Positions 8,187 through 16,279 of a stretch of 42,517 nucleotides of DNA are shown here, piece after piece. Every line of letters begins with the position of its first letter. Positions within the stretch are counted from its first letter, which is position 1. The notes beneath the pieces were generated by a model. It did not search any database and was not told where the DNA came from. It worked only from the letters and a program-made list of their open reading frames with translations. The position numbers and the translations under genes are program-made. This DNA comes from Verrucomicrobiota bacterium (GTDB lineage Bacteria > Verrucomicrobiota > Verrucomicrobiia > Limisphaerales > UBA8199), in the NCBI GenBank assembly GCA_003176045.1, contig PSRM01000270.1:1-42517 (forward strand), read 5' to 3'.

Positions 8187-9209
8187 TCACCGTTCAATCG
8201 TCGCGCACAAACCGATCACGGCCCAGCAGGTTCCCCAAAAAGTGGCGGTCGGCTGAATACTGTTTTTTTTGTTTTCCTTGGTTCCACGGACCGGCCATGA
8301 ACCATCCGCATTCTGCGTCCGCAACAGGAACCGGCGCGCGCGGCTGATTGCCCCTGCATTGCGCGATGCATTTTCGTTAAGGGCAAAGAGCGCCATTCCT
8401 GTGCCCAGCGCATCGCTTTCGTCAGCGCACAGCCACCCCCAACCGCCATCCTCGTGCTGGCGTTTTAAAAGTTCATCTCCGAGATACTTAGATTTGGCCC
8501 GGCTCCCAAGCCTTCGCTCAAGCAGGTAACGCGTCGCCCACCACTCCGTTGATTGGCCCGTCGTCTGTTCGCCAAGCCACAGGCGCGCTCTTTCCAGGGC
8601 AGCACCAGTAGTCTTCTCATGGGAAGCCTCGAGAGCCAGGAGCGACCACATCGTACTCACCTCCTGCGTCTCACGTTTCGACCGTTTCTGGCTGGGAAGT
8701 TGTCCGCCCGACCTCCAGGACCCATCCTTCTCCTGAGCGTCCCTTAAATCGCTAACATATTGAACGAACCAGACCGGCTGCTTCGCCTTTGCATTCCCTG
8801 CGCTGCCTGCCAGCAAAATCTGCGCGACAGTATCGCATTGATTGCTCGTCGTTGTGCCGCGCACGGCTTCAGCGCGGACGGATGGAGCCATCAAATTGCC
8901 CCAGTCCGCCACCCATCCCGTCCATTCCTGCAGCTTGCCTTCGTCAATTGGAATCTTCCTTTCTTTGGCTGCTTTCAACGACCACACCGCAAAAGCAGTA
9001 TGATGACAGGAGACACACTTTTGGCTCGCAATCCAATCCGCTTCAGCGTGTGCAACATACTCCACCGCGCGCCTGGCGGATTCCCGGACCTCTTGCCCAT
9101 TGTGTTTTGCCTGCGACGCGGCCGCCTTGCAACAAAGGAGGGCGACTGCTGCAACAATTAACAGTTTAAGGCCGCAAGACGAAGTACAGGCAGAAAGCAA
9201 TTTATTCAT
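8187..9209 (-). CDS. Exported terpene-cyclase-like alpha/alpha toroid protein with CXXCH motif
   Basis: The protein has 340 residues with an N-terminal signal-like hydrophobic stretch (LLIVAAVALLCCKAAA). A CVSCHH site (C65, C68, H69) follows, a potential c-type haem attachment motif. The rest shows QDGSW/QHEDGGWGW/QNADGSW-like repeats, the 'QW' motif of the squalene-cyclase/prenyltransferase toroid fold. The catalytic DXDD motif of true cyclases is not seen, so it is probably a structural or binding toroid outside the cytoplasm. Similar cyclase-like proteins occur in Planctomycetes and Verrucomicrobia. Haem binding and function are unproven. Confidence 0.72.
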   Translation of the reverse strand: MNKLLSACTSSCGLKLLIVAAVALLCCKAAASQAKHNGQEVRESARRAVEYVAHAEADWIASQKCVSCHHTAFAVWSLKAAKERKIPIDEGKLQEWTGWVADWGNLMAPSVRAEAVRGTTTSNQCDTVAQILLAGSAGNAKAKQPVWFVQYVSDLRDAQEKDGSWRSGGQLPSQKRSKRETQEVSTMWSLLALEASHEKTTGAALERARLWLGEQTTGQSTEWWATRYLLERRLGSRAKSKYLGDELLKRQHEDGGWGWLCADESDALGTGMALFALNENASRNAGAISRARRFLLRTQNADGSWPVRGTKENKKNSIQPTATFWGTCWAVIGLCATIER

Positions 9210-9291
9210 CCAGCACCAGGGAACCTACGCAATATGAGAACCCTGTCAAGGAACGATACCGTTCTCCTTTTCCTCTACACAAACCCATAAG

Positions 9292-9326
9292 CATTAGCGT
9301 TTATTAGCGTCTATCAGCGGTTAAGT
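9292..9326 (+). repeat. 10-bp tandem repeat (ATTAGCG-type)
   Basis: Three imperfect decamers run CATTAGCGTT, TATTAGCGTC, TATCAGCGGT in the 200-bp gap before the YfhO-like gene. A diverged copy, with the same upstream ACACAAAC context, lies at about 5911-5936. No gene was found in 9210-9411. Confidence 0.65.
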
Positions 9327-9411
9327 TTCCGCGTATTTCGCACTTTGTCTTCCAATTTGTCTTTGCAGCAAATTCCTTTTCAACGGGCCAAATGTACTGA
9401 ACGCTACGCGG

Positions 9412-12333
9412 ATGCGCGCTGTAGCATTGCCATGGGAGCCTGGCAGGTTCACCAGGCTGGCTATTGTGCTGGCCGGGATCATCGCGGGCCAGGTGGTGCT
9501 CTACGGCCCTTCGCTGACGGGGCGCAAGGTTCTGCTGCCTTTAGACATCTTGTCCTCAGCCCATTTTTATCTGCCGCCCGGGGCGGGAACCGCGACGATC
9601 GAGCCGGCCCACCGAGCGCTGCAGGACCTGGTTCTTTTGGTTGAGCCGTGGCGGCGTTTTGCGGCCTCGGAGTTGCGCGCAGGCCGGTTGCCGATGTGGA
9701 ACCCGTATCAATACGCCGGCGCGCCCTGCATTTGGCCCAAGTTTTCACCGTTTCTGTTGCTGTCATGTTGCACGGCTTCGCCGGTCATATTGGCCTGGAC
9801 GCAACTGCTCTCGGCCATCGTCGCTGGGCTGGGCGCGTATGTCTTTTGCCGGCGGGTGATCGAGGTGGGATTCTGGCCGGGTGCCATCGTGGGCTGGTGT
9901 TACCCGCTTACGGGTTTCTTCGTGTTCTGGCAGGGATACGCCACGAGCCTGCCGGTATGTTGGTTGCCATGGATTTTACTGGCCGTAGATGGGACAGTGA
10001 GGGGTGTCGAGTGTCGAGTGGCGAGTGGTGAGCGCGGTTCTGGCAGGGCGGGCAGCTTACCTGGCCGCAGTAGCTTTGGCGAAGGCGGGTCCGCCCCTCG
10101 CACAGGCTTATTCGCTCGCAACCACTTTCTGAACCGTGCTGCGCCTCTGGGGCTAAGTTTGGCCACCTCTCTAGTAGTGGTAAGCGGTCAGTTGGACATT
10201 GCTGCGCAAGTGCTCCTCGTCTCGGCGTTATACGCCGCCAGGTGTCTCGTGGCCCAAGTGGTGCGCTCTAAGCGGGTCGGTGAGCCAGTGGCGAGCACCG
10301 AGAGTTGCTCGGGCAAAGTATCGTCCTTCGCCCCTCGCCCCTCGCCCCTTGCGCCTATCCTTCGTTTGGCCGCGGGGTGGGGCCTGGGCCTGCTGCTTGC
10401 GGCTCCAGCAGTGCTGCCGGTAGCCGAGTATTCCCGGACCGGGGTGCGCATGGAGCGGCGGACCGGCGGGGAAGAAGATCGGCCGCCGGTTGGGCTGCGC
10501 GCGCTGCCAGGAATCGTGCTGCCTGATGTGTATGGAAAAGGCGTTCCGTATGCCGGCAACGCTCAGTCGGAAACCTCGTCTGCCGCCTATGCGGGCTTGC
10601 TTGCAACCCTCGTCGTGGCGCCGTTGGCCTGGGCCGACCGGCGGCATCGAAGGCTCAACCTGTTCTGGGCTGGCCTCTTGTTTTTCAGCGTGAGTTGGTG
10701 CCTGAACATCCCGGGACTGGTCCAGCTCTTGAGATTGCCTGGCCTCAGGATGCTCTCGCACAACCGCTGGGTCTTTGCGGGATCATTTGCGTTGAGTGCC
10801 TTGACGGCCACGGGTTTGGAACAACTTTTTCAAGGCCATTTTCGCTGGCGAAGATGGTGCTGGGCGCCGGCCGTGGTGCTTGCCGGGTTGTGTCTTTGGT
10901 CAGCTCTGCGCGCCGCGTGGCCACCCGAGCTTCTGGCGACGCGGCTTGAGCGAGCCATCGCCCAGGGGCAAACGTCGCCGCTGCCATGGATTACCAGCCT
11001 CGAGGAGGCGCGTCAGTTGAAGGCTTCATTTTTTAAGTCCTCAGTGTCGGGCGCGACCTGGTGCGGCATTGGCCTCGTCGGCTGGCTGGCTTTGTGGCTC
11101 CGAACACGCACCGGAGCAACAAGATCACTGCCCGCAGCCGCTTCGCGCCAAAGGAAAGAGGGGGACAGCGGCGCGGACTCTTCTGGAATTGCTGCGGATA
11201 AGGACTCCGCTGAATCGCGAGCGGCGGTCCGCGGTCCCGGCGACTTTGGACTTTGGACTTTGGACTTTGGACTTTGCCGCTCCTGGCCCGTGCCGGCAGT
11301 TCTTGGGATAGCCGCCTTGCTGACGGCCGATCTACTCTGGTTCGCATACGGGCGCAATCCACAGTCTGATCCGGCCCTTTATTACCCGAATATTCCTGCG
11401 CTGCGACAGTTGGCCGAGGCCGGACCTGGGCGCATCATTGGTTATGATTGCCTGCCCGCGAACCTTGCCACCGTGTGCGGCTTGCATGACATACGAGGCT
11501 ATGACGCCGTGGACCCGGCGCGGCTGGTCGAATTGACACAACTAGGGTGCTATCCCCCGCCACCACTCGCTCGCTACGCGCTGATGCAATGGATGTTTCC
11601 AAAGGCCTGGCTGCGTCCTGCCGAAGGTACCTTGGTGTTGTCGCCGGTTTTGGACATGTTGGGGGTCCGTTATATCGTGTTTCGCGGAAAGGCGCCGGCC
11701 AACGTCGTTCCTGCTATTGAAGGACAGGATTATTCGGTCTTCGTGAATCGGCGGGCCATGGAGCGGGTCTATGTGCCCAAACGGGTCGCGACGGCCTTCG
11801 AGCCGGCGGCCCGGCTCAAGGCCCTTGCTGCCACTGACTTTGATCCACGCGAAGTGGCCTATGTGGAGTCCGCAGTGAATCTGCCGGGCCCATGCCGTGG
11901 TCAGGCCGCCATCCTCAAAGAGATTCCGACGAGGCTCGTGGTGTCGGCGAGAATGGAAACCGACGGGCTATTGGTCTTGGCCGACCTTTGGGACAAAGGC
12001 TGGCGCGCTTACCTGGGCGGGCAGCCCGTGCCGATCCTCAGAGCCGATCATGCTCTTCGCGGTGTGGTAGTGCCGAAAGGAAACTGGACCTTGGAATTCC
12101 GATATGAACCTGCAAGTTTTGCCTGGGCAATGAGGATGACGCTCCTGGCGGCCCTCATACTGATCGCGTGGCTGGCGATTCTCTGGACCACGAATTACAT
12201 CTTCACTCCCGGGCCGAGAACGGCAACGAACACCACTGCTACAACAAACCCAACTGCAATCCAGCCCCAATGGCGAGGGATTGCTGCGGGAGGTGTGCAG
12301 GAGGCCAGCCATTGGGGATCGCGCAATAGTTGA
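9412..12333 (+). CDS. YfhO-family multi-pass membrane protein with repeat-derived inserts
   Basis: The 973-residue protein has about a dozen hydrophobic segments and a large C-terminal soluble part ending in a last membrane helix (MRMTLLAALILIAWLAILW). The early PLDILSSAHFYLPPG and NPYQYAGAPCIWP segments and the overall plan fit the YfhO/GT-C-like family, thought to glycosylate lipoteichoic acid or other surface glycans. Three stretches look foreign and are encoded by 7-bp arrays: about residues 197-207, 303-315 and 610-622. They sit in loops, so the gene may still work. The last 35 residues are antisense to the convergent neighbour. Start is ATG 9412. Confidence 0.78.
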   Translation: MRAVALPWEPGRFTRLAIVLAGIIAGQVVLYGPSLTGRKVLLPLDILSSAHFYLPPGAGTATIEPAHRALQDLVLLVEPWRRFAASELRAGRLPMWNPYQYAGAPCIWPKFSPFLLLSCCTASPVILAWTQLLSAIVAGLGAYVFCRRVIEVGFWPGAIVGWCYPLTGFFVFWQGYATSLPVCWLPWILLAVDGTVRGVECRVASGERGSGRAGSLPGRSSFGEGGSAPRTGLFARNHFLNRAAPLGLSLATSLVVVSGQLDIAAQVLLVSALYAARCLVAQVVRSKRVGEPVASTESCSGKVSSFAPRPSPLAPILRLAAGWGLGLLLAAPAVLPVAEYSRTGVRMERRTGGEEDRPPVGLRALPGIVLPDVYGKGVPYAGNAQSETSSAAYAGLLATLVVAPLAWADRRHRRLNLFWAGLLFFSVSWCLNIPGLVQLLRLPGLRMLSHNRWVFAGSFALSALTATGLEQLFQGHFRWRRWCWAPAVVLAGLCLWSALRAAWPPELLATRLERAIAQGQTSPLPWITSLEEARQLKASFFKSSVSGATWCGIGLVGWLALWLRTRTGATRSLPAAASRQRKEGDSGADSSGIAADKDSAESRAAVRGPGDFGLWTLDFGLCRSWPVPAVLGIAALLTADLLWFAYGRNPQSDPALYYPNIPALRQLAEAGPGRIIGYDCLPANLATVCGLHDIRGYDAVDPARLVELTQLGCYPPPPLARYALMQWMFPKAWLRPAEGTLVLSPVLDMLGVRYIVFRGKAPANVVPAIEGQDYSVFVNRRAMERVYVPKRVATAFEPAARLKALAATDFDPREVAYVESAVNLPGPCRGQAAILKEIPTRLVVSARMETDGLLVLADLWDKGWRAYLGGQPVPILRADHALRGVVVPKGNWTLEFRYEPASFAWAMRMTLLAALILIAWLAILWTTNYIFTPGPRTATNTTATTNPTAIQPQWRGIAAGGVQEASHWGSRNS
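10004..10031 (+). repeat. 7-bp tandem array inside the YfhO-like gene (GTGTCGA-type)
   Basis: Four contiguous heptamers: GTGTCGA, GTGTCGA, GTGGCGA, GTGGTGA. They encode part of a low-complexity loop in the predicted protein (VECRVASGE). Confidence 0.85.
10321..10355 (+). repeat. 7-bp tandem array inside the YfhO-like gene (TCGCCCC-type)
   Basis: Five contiguous heptamers: TCGTCCT, TCGCCCC three times, TTGCGCC. They encode an APRPSPLAP peptide. The identical unit in the same orientation recurs inside the aas-type gene at 18066-18100. Confidence 0.88.
11242..11276 (+). repeat. 7-bp tandem array inside the YfhO-like gene (GACTTTG x5)
   Basis: Five perfect copies of GACTTTG occupy exactly 35 bp and encode DFGLWTLDFGL. 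The reverse-complement unit (CAAAGTC) forms the array at 17957-17989 in the aas-type gene. The preceding bases (about 11190-11240) resemble half of the inverted repeat seen at 14075-14107. Confidence 0.92.
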
Positions 12334-13106
12334 GGTCCCCAGGCCAAACCACTCATGCCGCCCAATGAGGCGGCGACGGCCGAAATAAGGATCAATGCCT
12401 TCGCGTCCGGATTCAACGCGCCCGCGACCACACTTAGTATCGCGCCCGCACCATAGGGAATCACCATGAGAAGATTGGCGCGCCGGTACCGAATCGCCGG
12501 ATCTCCACCGGTGAGCGGTATGGCTTTCGCCAGCATCGCTCTGACACAAATGAAATAGCTTGCGCCTCCGACCAAAACCAGTAACCCGCGCCAGACCCAA
12601 TAGCCTGGCCAATCCGCAATAACGTTCGCCCAATCCCCAATATTGCTCATGCCCGAGTACAGGAAGTAGCCCGTGCCGACATACAGATTCATTGCGGCGA
12701 ACAGCCACAGAAAATAATGGAGATGAGTCGAGGAGGGCGGGCGTCGCAACTTAGCCAGGGCGAGCGTGGCCGCCAGAAGGTTCGCAATTGTTCCTCCTGC
12801 GGCCTCGATTCTGAATGCCCAGCGCGGGAGGCCACTTTGGTCTCCAACGAAATTCATGGAGGTCAGCAGCGTTGGCTTGCCGCCCACCAGCAGGCAAGCC
12901 CCGCCGTGCCCCAAACCCTCGTGAATGAAATCCGCCAGCACGCCCACCAACAACGCGATCGCGGTGATAGTCAAGGGGTCGCAGGACCGCGTCAAGTTGC
13001 TGGGTGCGTCTTGATCCACAAGGAAATGGTTTGCGCGCAAGGCTATCAGCTTTAATGATGCTCGCGATAGTTTTATCAATTCGCCTCCGTTAGTGCCATT
13101 TGCCAC
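12195..13106 (-). CDS. Polytopic membrane protein with HEGLGH motif
   Basis: The protein has 303 residues with roughly seven hydrophobic segments. H62-E63-G64-L65-G66-H67 lies in the first membrane segment (ADFIHEGLGHGGACLL). The HE...H arrangement recalls M50/site-2-type membrane metalloproteases, but the spacing is HExxxH, not HExxH, so peptidase activity is doubtful. It fits a conserved uncharacterised family in soil bacteria whose members end in a VAVLGPG-type helix, so the C-terminus looks genuine. Its 3' end overlaps the convergent YfhO-like gene by 139 bp. The GTG start at 13106 is uncertain; conserved sequence begins about residue 42. Confidence 0.65.
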   Translation of the reverse strand: MANGTNGGELIKLSRASLKLIALRANHFLVDQDAPSNLTRSCDPLTITAIALLVGVLADFIHEGLGHGGACLLVGGKPTLLTSMNFVGDQSGLPRWAFRIEAAGGTIANLLAATLALAKLRRPPSSTHLHYFLWLFAAMNLYVGTGYFLYSGMSNIGDWANVIADWPGYWVWRGLLVLVGGASYFICVRAMLAKAIPLTGGDPAIRYRRANLLMVIPYGAGAILSVVAGALNPDAKALILISAVAASLGGMSGLAWGPQLLRDPQWLASCTPPAAIPRHWGWIAVGFVVAVVFVAVLGPGVKM

Positions 13107-13169
13107 ATTATTTGGTAGATGCTAGAGGTCAGAACGGTGAATCCTGCTCGCTATCTTTTAGACTCTACG

Positions 13170-13240
13170 ACGCCGGGTGAGGGCACCCGGCCTACAGGAG
13201 TTGCGCCTGGGAGTTGTAGGCCGCGTGTCCGCACGCGGCG
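13170..13240 (+). repeat. Pair of inverted GC hairpins (dispersed-repeat type)
   Basis: Hairpin 1 is CCGGGTG-AGGG-CACCCGG at 13173-13190. Hairpin 2 is CCGCGTG-TCCG-CACGCGG at 13221-13238. The two half-elements, including flanking GCCTACA/TGTAGGC, are inverted copies of each other. An in-frame start at 13177 would fall inside this repeat, so it was rejected as the transporter's true start. Confidence 0.8.
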
Positions 13241-13272
13241 TTCCTTTGAAGTTTCCGGCCAGGCCTAAGAAG

Positions 13273-14730
13273 ATGCAAGTTCAGCCCAAACCGACTCCCC
13301 CCGCGAATGCCCTTGATGATCGGGACGCCCCTCTCCCCGGCGCCCGCGGAGCACTGCTGCTTCTCCTCTTGATCAACCTTTTCAACTATATAGACCGCTA
13401 CGTTCTCGCTGCGGTGGTGGACCCGCTCAAGGAAAGCTTATTCGGTCACCCCGGCGCAACCGGATCAAGCTCGCTCGATGCGTTACAGGAATGGTGCAGC
13501 ACGCACCTGGGCTTCAAACCCGAGCTCGCGCTGATCGGAATGTTGTCAATGGCCTTCATGGTTATCTACATGGCGGGCGCGCCGCTCTTCGCGCGCCTGG
13601 CCGAACGCCGTTCACGCTGGGGGCTGATCGCCGTGGGTGTCGGGCTTTGGAGCCTGGCCAGTGGAGCCTCCGGTCTGGCCGGCACGTTCTGGGCCTTGCT
13701 GCTCACCCGCTGTTTTGTGGGTATTGGAGAAGCGGCTTACGGCCCGGTGGCGCCGGCCCTGATCTCGGACTTTTACCCGGTTAAGATTCGTGGCCGGGTG
13801 TTGGCGTGGTTCTACATGGCCATTCCGGTGGGCACCGCCTTGGGCTTTGCTCTGGGCGGGGCCGTTGCGGGATCGAAGATCGGCGAAGTGGGAGCGCGTC
13901 TGCTGGGCATCCACGCCGAAAGCTGGCGTTGGGCGTTTTATATGGTCGTGCTGCCGGGGCTGGCTCTGGCTGCGGCCTGCTTTTTCGTTCGCGATCCCGT
14001 ACAGAGCCGCCGGAGCGCGGACATTCCTGTCCGCAGCAACGTCGATTCACTTCCGGGCACAGAACTTTCCAAAAACGTTGCTGCGGACAAGAATGTCCGC
14101 GCTCCGGTCCGCTGGGGCGATTACCTCGTCCTGCTGCGCACCCCCTCTTACGTCCTTTGCACGCTGGGCATGACGGCCATGACCTTCGCTATCGGTGGAA
14201 TCGCTTTTTGGATGCCATATTATCTCAAGCACCGGCCCGGCAGCGCCGGACAGGTGGAGGTCATCTTCGGCGGCATCGTCTGCGTGGCGGGACTGGTTGC
14301 AACACTGCTCGGTGGGATTGCTGGCGACAAGCTGCGGGCCCGGATCTCCGGCTCCTACTTCCTTGTCTCAGGCATCGCCATGCTCGTCGGGTTTCCATTT
14401 ATGCTCGCGATGTTGCGCGCACCGTTTCCGCTTATCTGGCCGCTCATATTCGCCACCTGCTTTTGTCTGTTCTTCAACACCGGTCCGACTAATACCATCC
14501 TTGCGAATGTCAGCAGCCCTTCGCTCCGCGCCGGTGCGTTCGCGTTGAATATCTTCATCACCCACGCTTTCGGCGACGTGGTTTCTCCGGTCATCATTGG
14601 CCTGCTCAGTGATCGTTACGACATGACCGTGGCCTTCCGGGCGGTCAGCGCAATGTTCATCCTTTCAGGAGTCCTATGGCTGGCTGGTGTATCGTTCCTG
14701 AAAAATGATACCGAAAGGGCAATGGCATGA
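13273..14730 (+). CDS. Spinster-type MFS transporter (candidate lysophospholipid carrier)
   Basis: The protein has about 485 residues and 12 membrane segments. NLFNYIDRYVLAAV in helix 1, LLLTRCFVGIGEAAYGPVAP in helices 4-5 and FYMAIPVGTALGFALGG in helix 6 are the diagnostic motifs of the Spinster branch, whose animal members carry lysophospholipids or sphingosine-1-phosphate. The gene overlaps lnt by 4 bp (ATGA) and is followed by an aas-type gene. By analogy with LplT-Aas, it probably moves lysophospholipid across the inner membrane. Residues about 246-278, in the cytoplasmic loop between helices 6 and 7, are encoded by a long inverted repeat. ATG 13273 was chosen because the upstream sequence is repeat. 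Confidence 0.82.
   Translation: MQVQPKPTPPANALDDRDAPLPGARGALLLLLLINLFNYIDRYVLAAVVDPLKESLFGHPGATGSSSLDALQEWCSTHLGFKPELALIGMLSMAFMVIYMAGAPLFARLAERRSRWGLIAVGVGLWSLASGASGLAGTFWALLLTRCFVGIGEAAYGPVAPALISDFYPVKIRGRVLAWFYMAIPVGTALGFALGGAVAGSKIGEVGARLLGIHAESWRWAFYMVVLPGLALAAACFFVRDPVQSRRSADIPVRSNVDSLPGTELSKNVAADKNVRAPVRWGDYLVLLRTPSYVLCTLGMTAMTFAIGGIAFWMPYYLKHRPGSAGQVEVIFGGIVCVAGLVATLLGGIAGDKLRARISGSYFLVSGIAMLVGFPFMLAMLRAPFPLIWPLIFATCFCLFFNTGPTNTILANVSSPSLRAGAFALNIFITHAFGDVVSPVIIGLLSDRYDMTVAFRAVSAMFILSGVLWLAGVSFLKNDTERAMA
14010..14107 (+). repeat. 33-bp inverted repeat inside the transporter gene
   Basis: Left arm 14010-14042 and right arm 14075-14107 are reverse complements over 33 bp with one mismatch, separated by 32 bp. 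The element stays in frame and encodes SADIPVRSNV on entry and AADKNVRAPV on exit. It lies at the central cytoplasmic loop of the MFS protein, a position known to tolerate insertions. Weaker relatives of the right arm occur around 11195 and 18020. Confidence 0.9.
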
Positions 14731-16238
14731 CCGCCGAGAAGCAAAACCAACCCCTTTCGTCCTCGTCTTCGAAAGACGACGCACGCAGTTCGACGGCATC
14801 TAGTCGCCCCGCAAACCTCCTTTTCTCCTCTGGTGTTCCGTGGGTTCTGATCGCCGTTGCGTCTTTCTACGGAGCCTACTGCTCCGCAGAAACAAGCTTT
14901 CTCATTCTTCTCTACCTTTTCGCACTGGTGCAGCTTGCCACCACCGACAACTGGCGCAAAGCATTTTACGGCGGTTTTGCCGCAGGCTTCCTGATCGCCG
15001 CCAGTCGGCTGGACTTTTTTTGGAACATCTTTTCTCAAGGAGCCGTCGCTTTGTGGATCGTATTTGCGTTTTGGATCGGACTTTTCACTGCTTTAGCACG
15101 CTTGAGTATTCGCCGTATTCGCGCGCCTTGGGGTTGGCTTCTGGTCCCGTTTATCTGGATCGGCCTCGAATACTTCCGGAGCGAACTTTATTACCTGCGT
15201 TTTTCATGGTTAACTCCAGGGTACGCGCTTGCCAACTTTCAATGGCTGGCGCCAATGCGATATGTTGGCGTGTACGGGATCGGGTTCTTAATTGTTCTGA
15301 TCGCCTCCCTCGCGGTCTGGGTTTGGCAGAAGTCTAGGTTTCGCTCTCTTTGTTTTCTATTCCTCGCGGGAAGTATGGGCGTTTTACTATGGCGCTGCGC
15401 AACCGCAGTACCCGAGAAATCCTCTTCGTCCAAGCAAGTAATCGTCGCAGGCGTCCAGTTGGAATTCCCGGGCGACGCTGAAGTCGTCCGTGCTCTGGAC
15501 AGGGTACTCCAGAAGCATCCGAAAACCGACCTGGCTGTGCTCAGCGAGTACACCTTCCAGGGCCGACCTCCCAAAGAAATCACCGATTGGTGCCGCATGA
15601 ACAAAAAGTATCTTATCGTGGGCGGAACTGACCCCGCTCCCAAGGGAAACTTTTATGATACGGCGTTCGTAGTAGGTCCTTCGGGGGAGATCGTTTTCCG
15701 TCAGGTCAAAAGCGTTCCAATTCAATTCTTCAAAGATGGTTTGCCCGCGCCGGAACAAAATCTGTGGGATTCGCCGTGGGGAAAAATCGGCCTGTGCGTT
15801 TGCTACGATTTAAGCTATAGCCGGGTAACGGACCACCTCGTCAAAATGGGCGCCCAGGCGATCATTGTTCCCACGATGGATGTCTTTGATTGGGGAATAC
15901 GGCAGCACGAACTGCACGCGCGCATCGCTCCTGTCCGCGCGGCTGAATATGGGATTCCCATTTTCCGCGTCGCGAGTTCGGGCATTTCTCAACTGGTGGA
16001 CCGCTCTGGTCTGGTCACCGCGAAGGCTCAGTGCCCCGGGGAGGGGGAGATTATCTCAGGAACATTAGCACTTGCTGAGGCTGGCACAATTCCCCTGGAC
16101 CGCTGGCTTGCGCGCGCCTCGGTAGTCCTGACCGTTGGCTTCATTCTGTGGAACATTGTCCTCAAGTTACTCGGCGTAAAATCGAAGCCAAAGTCCGCCC
16201 CTGGAATACCGGCACCGCAAGGAGCAATCCCAATTTAA
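14727..16238 (+). CDS. lnt: Apolipoprotein N-acyltransferase
   Basis: The 503 residues include an N-terminal block of about six membrane helices, a periplasmic carbon-nitrogen hydrolase domain (about 236-450) and a last helix near 465-485. The nitrilase-type triad is present: E274 in LSEYTF, K328 in RQVKSV and C359 in CVCYDLSYS. Lnt transfers the sn-1 acyl chain of a phospholipid to the N-terminal cysteine of lipoproteins, releasing lysophospholipid. The first 30 residues are Ser-rich and probably cytoplasmic. The start codon overlaps the transporter stop (ATGA) and the aas-type gene begins 41 bp downstream. This supports an operon handling the acyl donor and its by-product. Confidence 0.9.
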   Translation: MTAEKQNQPLSSSSSKDDARSSTASSRPANLLFSSGVPWVLIAVASFYGAYCSAETSFLILLYLFALVQLATTDNWRKAFYGGFAAGFLIAASRLDFFWNIFSQGAVALWIVFAFWIGLFTALARLSIRRIRAPWGWLLVPFIWIGLEYFRSELYYLRFSWLTPGYALANFQWLAPMRYVGVYGIGFLIVLIASLAVWVWQKSRFRSLCFLFLAGSMGVLLWRCATAVPEKSSSSKQVIVAGVQLEFPGDAEVVRALDRVLQKHPKTDLAVLSEYTFQGRPPKEITDWCRMNKKYLIVGGTDPAPKGNFYDTAFVVGPSGEIVFRQVKSVPIQFFKDGLPAPEQNLWDSPWGKIGLCVCYDLSYSRVTDHLVKMGAQAIIVPTMDVFDWGIRQHELHARIAPVRAAEYGIPIFRVASSGISQLVDRSGLVTAKAQCPGEGEIISGTLALAEAGTIPLDRWLARASVVLTVGFILWNIVLKLLGVKSKPKSAPGIPAPQGAIPI

Positions 16239-16267
16239 CCATTTAACTTTTTTAACCTATTTAACTG
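16233..16267 (+). repeat. 8-9-bp tandem array between lnt and the aas-type gene (ATTTAACC-type)
   Basis: Four units: ATTTAACC, ATTTAACTT, TTTTAACCT, ATTTAACTG. The first contains the TAA stop codon of lnt. The unit is the reverse complement of the GGTTAAAT-type arrays at 7146-7202 and 40731-40767. Confidence 0.8.
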
Positions 16268-16279
16268 TTTTATCGCCCT

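Noticed and set aside
13177..13272. N-terminal extension of the MFS transporter
   Set aside because: The extra 32 codons lie in a dispersed hairpin repeat; family-like sequence begins after ATG 13273.
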